Shown one piece after another: positions 1 through 5,960 of a stretch of 9,644 nt of DNA (the stretch's first letter is position 1; each line of letters starts with the position of its first letter). Location: contig DAOUEK010000127.1 of assembly GCA_034430425.1 (NCBI GenBank), forward strand, positions 1-9,644, read 5' to 3'. The position numbers were made by a program, and so were the translations under genes. The stretch comes from WVZH01 sp034430425. GTDB lineage: Bacteria > Chloroflexota > Anaerolineae > Anaerolineales > E44-bin32. The notes under the pieces are model-generated. The model was not told the origin of the DNA. It saw nothing but the letters and a program-made list of their open reading frames with translations, and made no database searches.

Positions 1-91
1 ATAACGGTCTGTCTACCTGAGCGATGTATTCGGAATTTAGAAGGAGGGAAAGCAGCTCCACGTTAATTTCCTCAAGAAGCAGAACCTCCAC
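1..91 (-). CDS. Possible start of an unidentified gene, truncated by the left edge
   Basis: A GTG codon at 91-89 opens a minus-strand frame that stays open for 30 codons to the window edge. A purine-rich GGGGAG (complement of 100-105) lies eight bases upstream, a good Shine-Dalgarno position. The predicted peptide begins VEVLLLEEINVELLSLLLNS and is Leu/Glu-rich and helix-like. The same frame has a stop (TGA, 97-95) just before the GTG. No family is recognised, and thirty codons are too few to rule out a chance open frame. A plus-strand open frame covers the same bases but has an unconvincing low-complexity Ser/Arg start. Confidence 0.25.
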   Translation of the reverse strand, partial: MEVLLLEEINVELLSLLLNSEYIAQVDRPL

Positions 92-97
92 ACATCA

Positions 98-271
98 CTC
101 TCCCCGGGCGATGGGTTTTTGTATGACGTATTCATTATGGTGTATCAGTATGGCCTCCGCACCACTGATGGTTCTGATTCGGAGGGATAAAGACGAGTGC
201 GAACCATTCGCTGGAGTCCTTCGACAAAGCTAAGGGAGTACGCCCTAGAGAGTTAGTTAAATTTGACTAAA
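98..271. other. Gene-poor stretch between the left edge and the HTH gene
   Basis: Nothing here is recognisable. Short minus-strand open stretches of about 25 to 45 codons exist in different frames, bounded by stops. They could be decayed continuation of the transposase-like gene at 272-766, because the frame that restores the expected motif there also runs into a stop at 269-267. No tRNA, terminator or clear inverted repeat was seen. Confidence 0.35.
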
Positions 272-766
272 TCAATGAGGTTTCACGGTTACTCGCCGGC
301 GTTTGTCCCTCAATCCATCGATGCCCTCTTGTTTATACTTGTAGCACCACGTCAACAAAAGCCCTCGACTGCAACCAGTAAACTCCATAATCTCTCCGCA
401 CGAGTGTCCCAAACCATACATATATGCTGCCAGGAGCCTCGTACGAGTTGGGGAAAAAGTACATTCATTGTATTGCTCGAGTAATTGTTGAGCCTGTGAT
501 TCAGTAATACGAAATATTCTTTTCGACATCGATACGTTGAATAACTCGCGCGGGAATTGTTCCTTGGGTGTTGATATGCCATGCCCCAACAATTTAATTA
601 CTTTTGTAATAGATAGAAGTTCAGCATACTGGGGATATTTCCAGCTGGGTAAAAATGCGGTTATGTCGTCTTCGCAGAACCAGAGTGCATTCAACCCTGA
701 GTTTCGTGGGTCGAGTTGAGCTGGTAGATTTCCATTCATGATAGTTCTGGGATCGGTCGAATTCAT
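272..766 (-). CDS. Helix-turn-helix protein, IS630-like transposase N-terminal half (probably broken)
   Basis: The C-terminal 85 residues, from MSKRIFRITESQ onward (ATG at 529-527), resemble the DNA-binding first part of IS630-like transposases. They include TRTRLLAAYMYGLGHSCGEI, then a second helix-turn-helix, TGCSRGLLLTWCYKYKQEGI, then DGLRDKRR. Family members usually continue with a Gly-Gly-Asn-Arg-like turn and a further region leading to a DDE catalytic domain. Here the frame ends six residues later at 272-274 and no DDE domain follows, so it is unlikely to transpose. The first roughly 80 residues contain WFCEDDITAFLPSWKYPQYA and are not recognised. The start is uncertain: the frame extends to a TTG at 844, but its AGGA sits only two bases away, so I chose the ATG at 766. 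ATGs at 739 and 529 are alternatives, and none has a strong ribosome binding site. It could instead be a small regulator. Confidence 0.55.
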   Translation of the reverse strand: MNSTDPRTIMNGNLPAQLDPRNSGLNALWFCEDDITAFLPSWKYPQYAELLSITKVIKLLGHGISTPKEQFPRELFNVSMSKRIFRITESQAQQLLEQYNECTFSPTRTRLLAAYMYGLGHSCGEIMEFTGCSRGLLLTWCYKYKQEGIDGLRDKRRRVTVKPH

Positions 767-920
767 GCTATGATTGTGAAGTCTTGTATTGGTGTGGAGA
801 TTCAAGCGTAGCCCGCCTCGTATCTCTTCTGAGATCGAAATCAAATTCCTGAAATTGAGAATTAAGAACCTCTGATGGAGGGCTCTTTTGCCATACGATC
901 TGCCTTTCGAGCGATCCTAA

Positions 921-1052
921 ATAGAGGAAGGATTCGCATTCACACCGGTAGGTGACGGTTGGCCAATTGAGTGGCCAGTGTTCAAGCTGTACGCGGACTG
1001 GGATGCAAACTGGATTCCAATTCCAGAGGTGAAGTACCAGATGTCGAGGTAG
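921..1052 (+). pseudogene. Possible gene remnant, Trp/Pro-rich open stretch without a start
   Basis: Between in-frame stops at 918-920 (TAA) and 1050-1052 (TAG) the plus strand reads 43 codons rich in Trp, Pro and aromatic residues, including GDGWPIEWPVFKLYADWDAN and then WIPIPEVKYQ. Five Trp codons in 43, in a sensible protein-like context, are unusual for random sequence. There is no plausible ATG at its beginning. After the TAG the same frame continues for 18 codons to a TGA at 1107-1109. The simplest reading is a fragment of a decayed gene, but no family is recognised and chance is not excluded. Confidence 0.2.
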
Positions 1053-1157
1053 TCAGAGTACCAAATAAAGTGTGCCTGGCAAGCGGTTGCAGGCGGACAC
1101 GGCGAGTGACGGAAGAATAGCGAGTTAATATGTATATTGCTGAAGTTTTTGATTATT

Positions 1158-1163
1158 AGGAGG
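1158..1163 (+). promoter_or_regulatory. Shine-Dalgarno site of the glycosidase-like lipoprotein gene
   Basis: A perfect AGGAGG lies seven bases before the ATG at 1171 and fixes that start. The lipoprotein signal peptide follows it immediately. Confidence 0.85.
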
Positions 1164-1170
1164 CGGACTT

Positions 1171-3651
1171 ATGCATAAGAATATAATTCTTTTCCCGCTT
1201 TTCGTGTTTCTAGTTGGCTGTGGCCCTTCCACAGCAACCGTATCTGATACCCCTTACACAACTCAATCACCTGATATAGACACTCAGACTCCTAAGCCCA
1301 CAGCAGTAATTGTTGAAGAGCCAGTTACTATTGATTTCGGTGGTGAGGCTGTATACACCCAACTGCATTACGATGACGTAGAAACAGGGGAACTTCTGCC
1401 TGGTTTTGCGTTCAGCAAGTATGGTGAGGCAGTAATTACTGATGAGCCAGATCAGGTAATTGAGGGGGATTATTCCATTCGCCTATCTCAATACGGCCAT
1501 TTGAAGACCAATCCAGAAATCCTCCCGCTTAACGGGAATACTATTTATCTGGTTGAGTTTGACTACACAATTCTTGAACGCGGCGACGAAGAAGAAAATA
1601 TCATGTATTTCATTATCCAGCCTTCAGGCGAAAAATCTGAATTCCAAGACTTATGGATAAGTACATCCGATATGTTAAGAAATGCTGATACGCATGGCTC
1701 GTTCACAGTAGGGGGAATGATGGGCAATGCTCAAGAATATGTTTTAAGTATTAACACTACAAAAAATGCATCTGTTGTGATCGATAACCTTCATGTCTTG
1801 AGCCAGGATGTCCGAGTAGTAGATCAACAACCCGATCACTGGGGAGAATTACAGTCTATGACCTTCCCGCGCCTGGGTAATTACGCACTTGGCTCACCTA
1901 CCGGCATGGCCTATGGTATGGATGAGGGCGTACCAGAATATTACTACTCGGTTAATCAAATCGAGGACCGACTGGCCATGTTTGATGTCATTGCCGGATT
2001 TGAAGTAGTTCATCAAACAATGGATTCGGGCTTGACTTATAGACTGCGATCAAAAAATCCTGATATTGTCATACTCCCATATTCCATAGCGCACGAACAC
2101 GGCATCCGGCAGAAAGTGGGCGATGAAGCTACTGTGGACATATATAACCAATTTCAAATCGGTTTGGCAGATGAATGGATTGTCAAACAAACGAATGGGG
2201 AATTCGTACCAGATCCAGGGTTTCCGTGGATCCTTAAAATGAACATCTCAGAATATTGTCCGGTGATAAATGGTCAAACTTTTCAAGATTACCAGATTGA
2301 ATGGGTGGTGAATACAGTATTGAATTCCGGGAACTGGGACGGGATTTTCTTTGACAATCTGTTTGGGCACATCAATCCGCATATAAATAATCGCTGGGAT
2401 CCGGCATTACTTGACTATGATTTTAATCGCAATGGACTGCGTGATGAAACGCCTGCCTCATCCAGCGAAATGACGCGCGAGGCTTCAATTAGCCTGTTAA
2501 GCAATATCAGGGACAAAGTCGGAAATAAAGAAATCATTCTTGGGAACAGCTGGGCATTTCCTGAAATTCAGCTGGCACATTTCGTAAATGGATATGTTTT
2601 TGAATGTGTCAATGAAGGTTGGGATTCTGAGTTTCTACCAGACATTTCAGAACCGGCATGGCGATTGATCTTTGAAGAATACTCCATCATGCAGACGAAT
2701 AGCATGTCTCCTACAATCAATATCTTGCAGGGTTGTGGTAACCAATCCGCCACGATGCCCACTATAAGAGATTATCAGAATCACCGTTTTGTTATGGGCA
2801 CTGCCTTGCTGCGAGATGGTTTTTATGAATATGATCTCCTTGGGAACCTAAGTGCGCCGTTCTGGTTTGACGAGTACACCGTCAATCATGATGGTGTAGC
2901 CGAGGAAGCTCTGGAGAATAAGGGCTACCTTGGGAACCCATTGGGAGATGCAGCAGAACACAAGTCCCCGGCCGTGACCATTTGGGAAGAGGATTTTGAA
3001 ATCGGGACGATGCCGGCTGAATTACGATCTGCTTCTGGTGTGTACGTAAGCCAGGAACCTGGCGAGGTGATCGATGGTAGCGGCAGCTTGGTGATTGACA
3101 ATCCTGACCATTCTCGATGGAACAGTATCGCAACCAGCAGCAACGTCAATCTTGTAACTTTTCTCCCTGGTGAAACCTACGTAGTTGAATTCGATTGGCG
3201 TATTATTGAAAGTTTGGACCTGGAACTCAGGTCTTACATATGGAATGGAACTGATGAGGTTCCTCACTATCTACTGCCAGGTGTGGTCACGGGTGATGCG
3301 GGTAAAGCCTACTTCCCAATGACAACTGGTACCACGGGTGGATTCCGTTTGACGTTCCAATTACTTGGGGGCGGTGGGAAGGTTGCCATCGATAATGTCC
3401 GGGTGAACCAGGGAGGCGCTGGGCCCTGGCGACGCGACTTCGAGAACGGCTTTGTGCTGGTCAACCCGCTAAACAGGCCCTGCACCTTCACGCTGGATGA
3501 ACTACGTGGTGACATCGAACGGACCGGTATCAAGCGCATTTTAGGCACGCAGGCACCGGAAGTGAACAACGGCCAGCCGGTGGTGGACAGCCTAACTTTA
3601 CAACCTTTCGATGCCATCATCTTGTTGGCTGACCCCATACCCCCCGAATAA
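1171..3651 (+). CDS. Putative glycoside-hydrolase-like lipoprotein with two related jelly-roll-like modules
   Basis: This 826-residue secreted lipoprotein has a short signal peptide with lipobox LVGC (lipidated Cys17) and a Thr/Pro linker to about residue 52. A beta-rich module (about 60-212) follows, then a barrel-like region (about 225-595), a second beta-rich module (about 604-746) and a short C-terminal beta domain (about 750-823). The barrel region carries WDGIFFDN (390-396) and GYVFECVNE (474-482). Such Asp- and Glu-bearing strand ends are typical of hypothetical TIM-barrel glycosidases (GHL-type), so Asp390, Asp395 and Glu478 are candidate active-site residues by inference. The C-terminal RRDFENGFVLVNP, with a closing LQPFDAIILL, is also typical of these proteins. 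The two modules look homologous: DEPDQVIEGDYSIRL against QEPGEVIDGSGSLVI, YLVEFDYTILE against YVVEFDWRIIE, and VVIDNLHV against VAIDNVRV. They are probably carbohydrate-binding. Substrate is unknown. The 5' two thirds is AT-richer than the 3' end. Confidence 0.8.
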   Translation: MHKNIILFPLFVFLVGCGPSTATVSDTPYTTQSPDIDTQTPKPTAVIVEEPVTIDFGGEAVYTQLHYDDVETGELLPGFAFSKYGEAVITDEPDQVIEGDYSIRLSQYGHLKTNPEILPLNGNTIYLVEFDYTILERGDEEENIMYFIIQPSGEKSEFQDLWISTSDMLRNADTHGSFTVGGMMGNAQEYVLSINTTKNASVVIDNLHVLSQDVRVVDQQPDHWGELQSMTFPRLGNYALGSPTGMAYGMDEGVPEYYYSVNQIEDRLAMFDVIAGFEVVHQTMDSGLTYRLRSKNPDIVILPYSIAHEHGIRQKVGDEATVDIYNQFQIGLADEWIVKQTNGEFVPDPGFPWILKMNISEYCPVINGQTFQDYQIEWVVNTVLNSGNWDGIFFDNLFGHINPHINNRWDPALLDYDFNRNGLRDETPASSSEMTREASISLLSNIRDKVGNKEIILGNSWAFPEIQLAHFVNGYVFECVNEGWDSEFLPDISEPAWRLIFEEYSIMQTNSMSPTINILQGCGNQSATMPTIRDYQNHRFVMGTALLRDGFYEYDLLGNLSAPFWFDEYTVNHDGVAEEALENKGYLGNPLGDAAEHKSPAVTIWEEDFEIGTMPAELRSASGVYVSQEPGEVIDGSGSLVIDNPDHSRWNSIATSSNVNLVTFLPGETYVVEFDWRIIESLDLELRSYIWNGTDEVPHYLLPGVVTGDAGKAYFPMTTGTTGGFRLTFQLLGGGGKVAIDNVRVNQGGAGPWRRDFENGFVLVNPLNRPCTFTLDELRGDIERTGIKRILGTQAPEVNNGQPVVDSLTLQPFDAIILLADPIPPE

Positions 3652-3660
3652 TTCGACGCA

Positions 3661-3698
3661 AGGAAATGGGCAAAAATTTCGGTCTTCCTCATTTTTTT
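3661..3698 (+). terminator. Weak possible terminator after the glycosidase-like gene
   Basis: AGGAA (3661-3665) can pair with TTCCT (3685-3689), and a run of seven T residues follows at 3692-3698, shortly after the stop codon. The stem is only five pairs with a long loop, so this is a weak intrinsic terminator supported mainly by the T-run and its position. Confidence 0.35.
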
Positions 3699-3730
3699 GT
3701 GGAGTCTGAAATTCAAAATAATGAATGCTT

Positions 3731-3750
3731 CCTAAGATAGTCTTAGTAGG
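3731..3750 (+). other. Small hairpin upstream of the 65-codon ORF
   Basis: CTAAGA (3732-3737) pairs with TCTTAG (3741-3746) around a three-base loop, and the flanking CC and GG can extend the stem past one bulged base. No T-run follows, so it is not an obvious terminator. It lies in the probable leader of the methyl-transfer operon. I see no cobalamin or tetrahydrofolate riboswitch consensus around it. Confidence 0.35.
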
Positions 3751-3795
3751 CTCTATTCTTCATGAAAAGGTTTTAAGCCTGTAAGGAGAAAAACC

Positions 3796-3993
3796 ATGTC
3801 CGTACCGAATTCTGGTGCGATTACACTGGAACTATGGACATTTTCGGCCATCACAACGTTTATTGGTTCAAGGTTGCATTCTAAAAAATATTTGGGCATA
3901 ATGAGCAGCGTTTTGGAGATGCTGTGGGAATCACCGAAGTTGGCGGGCGGGGATGAAATTTCTGGATGCTTGGTCAGCGGATGTGTAACATAG
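3796..3993 (+). CDS. Unidentified 65-residue ORF with a strong ribosome binding site
   Basis: AAGGAG (3783-3788) sits seven bases before the ATG, an ideal translation signal. The 65-residue product starts MSVPNSGAITLELWTFSAIT and matches no family I know. It ends 29 bases before the methyltransferase gene, so it could be the first gene of that operon. Against a genuine protein, the amino-acid pattern looks irregular. A second frame over the same bases reads protein-like pieces such as MDIFGHHNVYWFKVAF and IFGHNEQRFGDAVGITEV, broken by stops. A decayed gene whose start signal survives is therefore about as likely as a real small protein. Confidence 0.3.
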   Translation: MSVPNSGAITLELWTFSAITTFIGSRLHSKKYLGIMSSVLEMLWESPKLAGGDEISGCLVSGCVT

Positions 3994-4022
3994 CTTAACA
4001 GTACCGGAAAGGCTGGCTGCGG

Positions 4023-4928
4023 ATGACGCAGTCAGCCCCTGTTCTTCCCAAAAAGGACGAGACGGGGATTTGGGTTATGGAAACCGAACTTCGCGGAACA
4101 GAAAGCAGCGTTTACATTGGCCCGGACCGGCCGACAGCGCTGATCGGCGAACGCATTAACCCTACCAGCCGCAGGGTGCTTGCCGAACAGCTTCGCCTGG
4201 GCGATCTGAGTATGGTGGAACGAGATGCAATCGCTCAAGCTCAAGCCGGTGCGGATATCATCGACGTCAATGTCGGCGCTCAAGGCGTCGACCAATCCGA
4301 CCTGCTGCCTCGGGCGGTCGAGCGAGTGCAGAAAGCGGTCGATGTCCCGATCAGCATCGACACTGCCGATCCGAAAGCATTAGAAGAAAGTTTGAAGATT
4401 TACCAAGGAAAGCCGCTGGTCAACTCCGTTAACGGGGAAGAACGTTCGTTGGAAGCCATCCTGCCGCTCGTTGCCGCGCACGAGGCTGTGGTAATCGGCC
4501 TGTGCATGGACGATCGCGGCATTCCCGGGAACGCTGAGGTACGCATTTCGATCGCGCACAAGATTTTCGAGCGGGCTCAGGAAAACGGCATCAGGGCTGA
4601 GAATATCCTCATCGATCCACTTTGCCTCAGCGTGGGCTCGGATAGCGATGCAGGACGAGTCACATTGGAGACGATACGGGGCATCAAGGATCAACTCGGC
4701 GTGAATATGACCATCGGTGCCAGTAACGTCTCATATGGTATGCCCGATCGGGGGGTGATCAACAACGTATTCCTGGCGATGGTTTTACTGGAGGGCGTCA
4801 ATGCGCCGATCGTTCGCGTCGATCATGTGCGTGAATTTATTCTCGCCACGGATTTACTGCTGGGAAAAGACCCATTTGCGAAACGTTTTATCAAGGACTA
4901 TCGAGCCAGACAAGAAGTTGAGATATAG
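4023..4928 (+). CDS. Pterin-dependent methyltransferase (methyltetrahydrofolate:corrinoid methyltransferase type)
   Basis: This cytoplasmic enzyme (301 residues) has the dihydropteroate-synthase-like TIM barrel found in AcsE, MtrH-related proteins and the folate domain of MetH. It would move a methyl group between a corrinoid protein and tetrahydrofolate. Visible family motifs are VYIGPDRPTALIGERINPTS (residues 30-49), IIDVNVGA (79-86), ISIDTADPKALE (110-121), LVNSVNGE (132-139), CMDDRGIP (161-168), LIDPLCLSVGS (196-206) and TIGASNVSYGMPDR (230-243). Asp113, Asn134, Asp198 and Asn235 correspond by motif to pterin- and methyl-binding positions in the family. The start is uncertain: GGAAAGG lies 11 bases before the ATG at 4023, and an in-frame ATG at 4077, nearer the conserved core, is an alternative. 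The next functional partner, a corrinoid protein, lies 97 bases downstream. A biosynthetic dihydropteroate synthase (FolP) is less likely because of the NVSYGMPDR motif and this neighbour. Confidence 0.85.
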   Translation: MTQSAPVLPKKDETGIWVMETELRGTESSVYIGPDRPTALIGERINPTSRRVLAEQLRLGDLSMVERDAIAQAQAGADIIDVNVGAQGVDQSDLLPRAVERVQKAVDVPISIDTADPKALEESLKIYQGKPLVNSVNGEERSLEAILPLVAAHEAVVIGLCMDDRGIPGNAEVRISIAHKIFERAQENGIRAENILIDPLCLSVGSDSDAGRVTLETIRGIKDQLGVNMTIGASNVSYGMPDRGVINNVFLAMVLLEGVNAPIVRVDHVREFILATDLLLGKDPFAKRFIKDYRARQEVEI

Positions 4929-4931
4929 GTG

Positions 4932-4938
4932 AAGGAGG
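4932..4938 (+). promoter_or_regulatory. Shine-Dalgarno site between the methyl-transfer genes
   Basis: AAGGAGG is a near-perfect ribosome binding sequence just after the methyltransferase stop. It lies ten bases before the ATG at 4949 of the 26-codon micro-ORF. A closer ATG at 4941 is only two bases away and is followed by a stop after two codons, so it is too close to be used efficiently. Confidence 0.5.
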
Positions 4939-4948
4939 CGATGGATTG

Positions 4949-5029
4949 ATGCGGTGGGCAGAGGCATGTCTCTCTCACAGGTCGCCCACACTTGCAATTA
5001 TCTTAACCTGGAAAGGACTCGAAGAATGA
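4949..5029 (+). CDS. 26-codon micro-ORF translationally overlapping the corrinoid gene
   Basis: An ATG at 4949 opens a 26-codon frame (starting MRWAEACLSH, ending WKGLEE). Its TGA at 5027-5029 overlaps the ATG of the corrinoid gene as the tetranucleotide ATGA (5026-5029). A near-perfect Shine-Dalgarno lies ten bases before it. This layout is typical of translational coupling, where a terminating ribosome re-initiates on the next gene. The peptide itself is not recognised and may matter only as a translated leader. The alternative is that this is untranslated spacer and the corrinoid gene uses only its own site at 5013-5017. Confidence 0.3.
   Translation: MRWAEACLSHRSPTLAIILTWKGLEE
4954..4989 (+). 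other. Hairpin in the spacer between the methyl-transfer genes
   Basis: GTGGGC (4954-4959) pairs perfectly with GCCCAC (4984-4989). An inner AGAG (4960-4963) can pair with CTCT (4970-4973) on top of it. No T-run follows, so it is not a terminator. It lies inside the micro-ORF, upstream of the corrinoid start, where it could stabilise mRNA or tune coupling. Confidence 0.35.
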
Positions 5030-5667
5030 GTGAAACACTCGTGGAAATGGGTATTAAACTTTATGCAGGGGATGATGATGCCGTTGCGCAGTTAACCCAC
5101 GATGCGCTGGACGAAGGTCTATCTCCGAGAGAAGTGCTCCAGGATGGCCTGCTCAAAGGGATGGAGCGTGTCGGGATTGACTTCCGTGACGGTGAACTTT
5201 TCATGCCCGAAGTGCTGCTCTGCGCCCGTGCCATGCACGCCGGGATGGATATTCTCAAGCCTCTATTGTCGGAAGCCGACATGCCATCTGCTGGCAAAGT
5301 TATCCTGGGTACGGTCGCTGGTGATCTACATGACATAGGTAAAAACCTGGTAGGGATGATGCTGGAGGGCGGTGGATTTGAAATCGTCGATCTGGGCATC
5401 GATGTCCCGTCAAATCGCTTTATCGAAGCCATTAAGGATCAAGAACCGGATGTGGTTGGTTTATCGGCGTTATTAACGACCACCATGGATACCATGCAAG
5501 ACATAATCACCGCCATTGAAGAGGCGGGTTTGCGAGACAAGATCAAGATCATAGTCGGCGGCGCGCCGGTCACGCAGGCTTTCGCTGACGAGATCGGCGC
5601 TGACGGCTACGCGCCTGACGCTGCCATGGCGGTTGAACTCACGCGTTCTTTGCTGGAGTTGGATTGA
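5026..5667 (+). CDS. Corrinoid (B12-binding) methyl carrier protein, MtaC/MtbC/MttC type
   Basis: This 213-residue cytoplasmic protein carries cobalamin and shuttles methyl groups between a substrate-specific methyltransferase and the pterin-dependent enzyme encoded upstream. The helical cap domain occupies residues 1-85 (DGLLKGMERVGIDFRDGELF, MPEVLLCARAM). It is followed by the Rossmann-like B12 domain with the signature GDLHDIGKNLV (99-109), whose His102 is the expected lower cobalt ligand. The later Ser147-Ala-Leu loop and Gly-Gly at 178-179 also belong to the B12 signature. Length matches the 210-215 residues usual for the family. The ATG at 5026 was chosen because AAGGA (5013-5017) lies eight bases before it and the family begins at the cap domain. 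An in-frame ATG at 4954 would add 24 atypical residues. No cognate substrate methyltransferase or reductive activase is in the window, so the methyl donor cannot be named. Confidence 0.9.
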   Translation: MSETLVEMGIKLYAGDDDAVAQLTHDALDEGLSPREVLQDGLLKGMERVGIDFRDGELFMPEVLLCARAMHAGMDILKPLLSEADMPSAGKVILGTVAGDLHDIGKNLVGMMLEGGGFEIVDLGIDVPSNRFIEAIKDQEPDVVGLSALLTTTMDTMQDIITAIEEAGLRDKIKIIVGGAPVTQAFADEIGADGYAPDAAMAVELTRSLLELD

Positions 5668-5929
5668 AGGAAATCCCTTCGCTGAGGTTAATCGACTTCA
5701 AGTTATAATGCGAATTTCGCGAAAACTGCGGATTTTTATCCTTAAGAAAGAAGATTCAGTTCTTCAAGTTTGAAATTGTGACCAGGTTGTTATCTTGCGG
5801 ACGAGGTTGAATTGAATCATAACTTTTTTTTATTTGAGACAACGTGTTGCGCAGTGGGGTAATTTACCTCACATTTCGATCCATTTCATGATTCTCCCCT
5901 TGTTTGAAATCATTGGATTCCTGGAAAGG
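5668..5929 (+). other. AT-rich intergenic region before the LacI promoter
   Basis: No gene is supported here. GAAGG (5666-5670) and CCTTC (5676-5680) could form a five-pair hairpin right at the end of the corrinoid gene, but no T-run follows. A perfect TATAAT at 5704-5709 lacks a -35 partner and has no good ORF behind it. A 9-base CTTCAAGTT is repeated about 67 bases apart (near 5695 and 5762), and a run of eight T residues lies near 5824. None of these is convincing as a functional element. Confidence 0.4.
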
Positions 5930-5931
5930 TA

Positions 5932-5960
5932 TTGACAATTGGCTTGAAATTTACTAGTAT
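5932..5960 (+). promoter_or_regulatory. Sigma-70-type promoter of the lacI-family gene
   Basis: A perfect TTGACA (5932-5937) is followed after exactly 17 bases by TAGTAT (5955-5960), which matches four of six consensus -10 bases. Transcription would start near 5967, giving a leader of about 40 bases before the ATG at 6009. The -10 element abuts and slightly overlaps the palindromic operator. Confidence 0.75.

Larger units (their letters stand above)
767..1170. other. Divergent intergenic region between HTH gene and glycosidase-like lipoprotein
   Basis: About 400 bases separate the divergently transcribed neighbours. The middle (921-1052) contains a Trp-rich open stretch described separately. 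Close to the lipoprotein gene, TATATT at 1133-1138 is a possible -10 element, but no TTGACA-like -35 lies at the right distance, so a promoter is not called. No terminator or repeat stands out. Confidence 0.4.

Noticed and set aside
24..233. 69-codon plus-strand open frame with Ser/Arg-rich start
   Set aside because: Low-complexity, no family resemblance, start codon without a properly spaced ribosome binding site, and it opposes a minus-strand frame with a better start signal.
3309..3716. 135-codon minus-strand open frame opposite the end of the glycosidase-like gene
   Set aside because: It is antisense to a well-supported coding sequence, with unnatural Pro/Ser runs. The open frame follows from the higher GC of the real gene.
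3652..4022. Cobalamin or tetrahydrofolate riboswitch before the corrinoid operon
   Set aside because: Hairpins are present, but no B12-box or other conserved riboswitch core could be recognised.
4954..5025. 24-residue N-terminal extension of the corrinoid protein
   Set aside because: Family proteins begin at the helical cap domain. The ATG at 5026 has its own well-spaced ribosome binding site.
5704..5709. Perfect TATAAT as a promoter
   Set aside because: No -35 element lies 16-18 bases upstream, and no supported gene follows before the LacI promoter.
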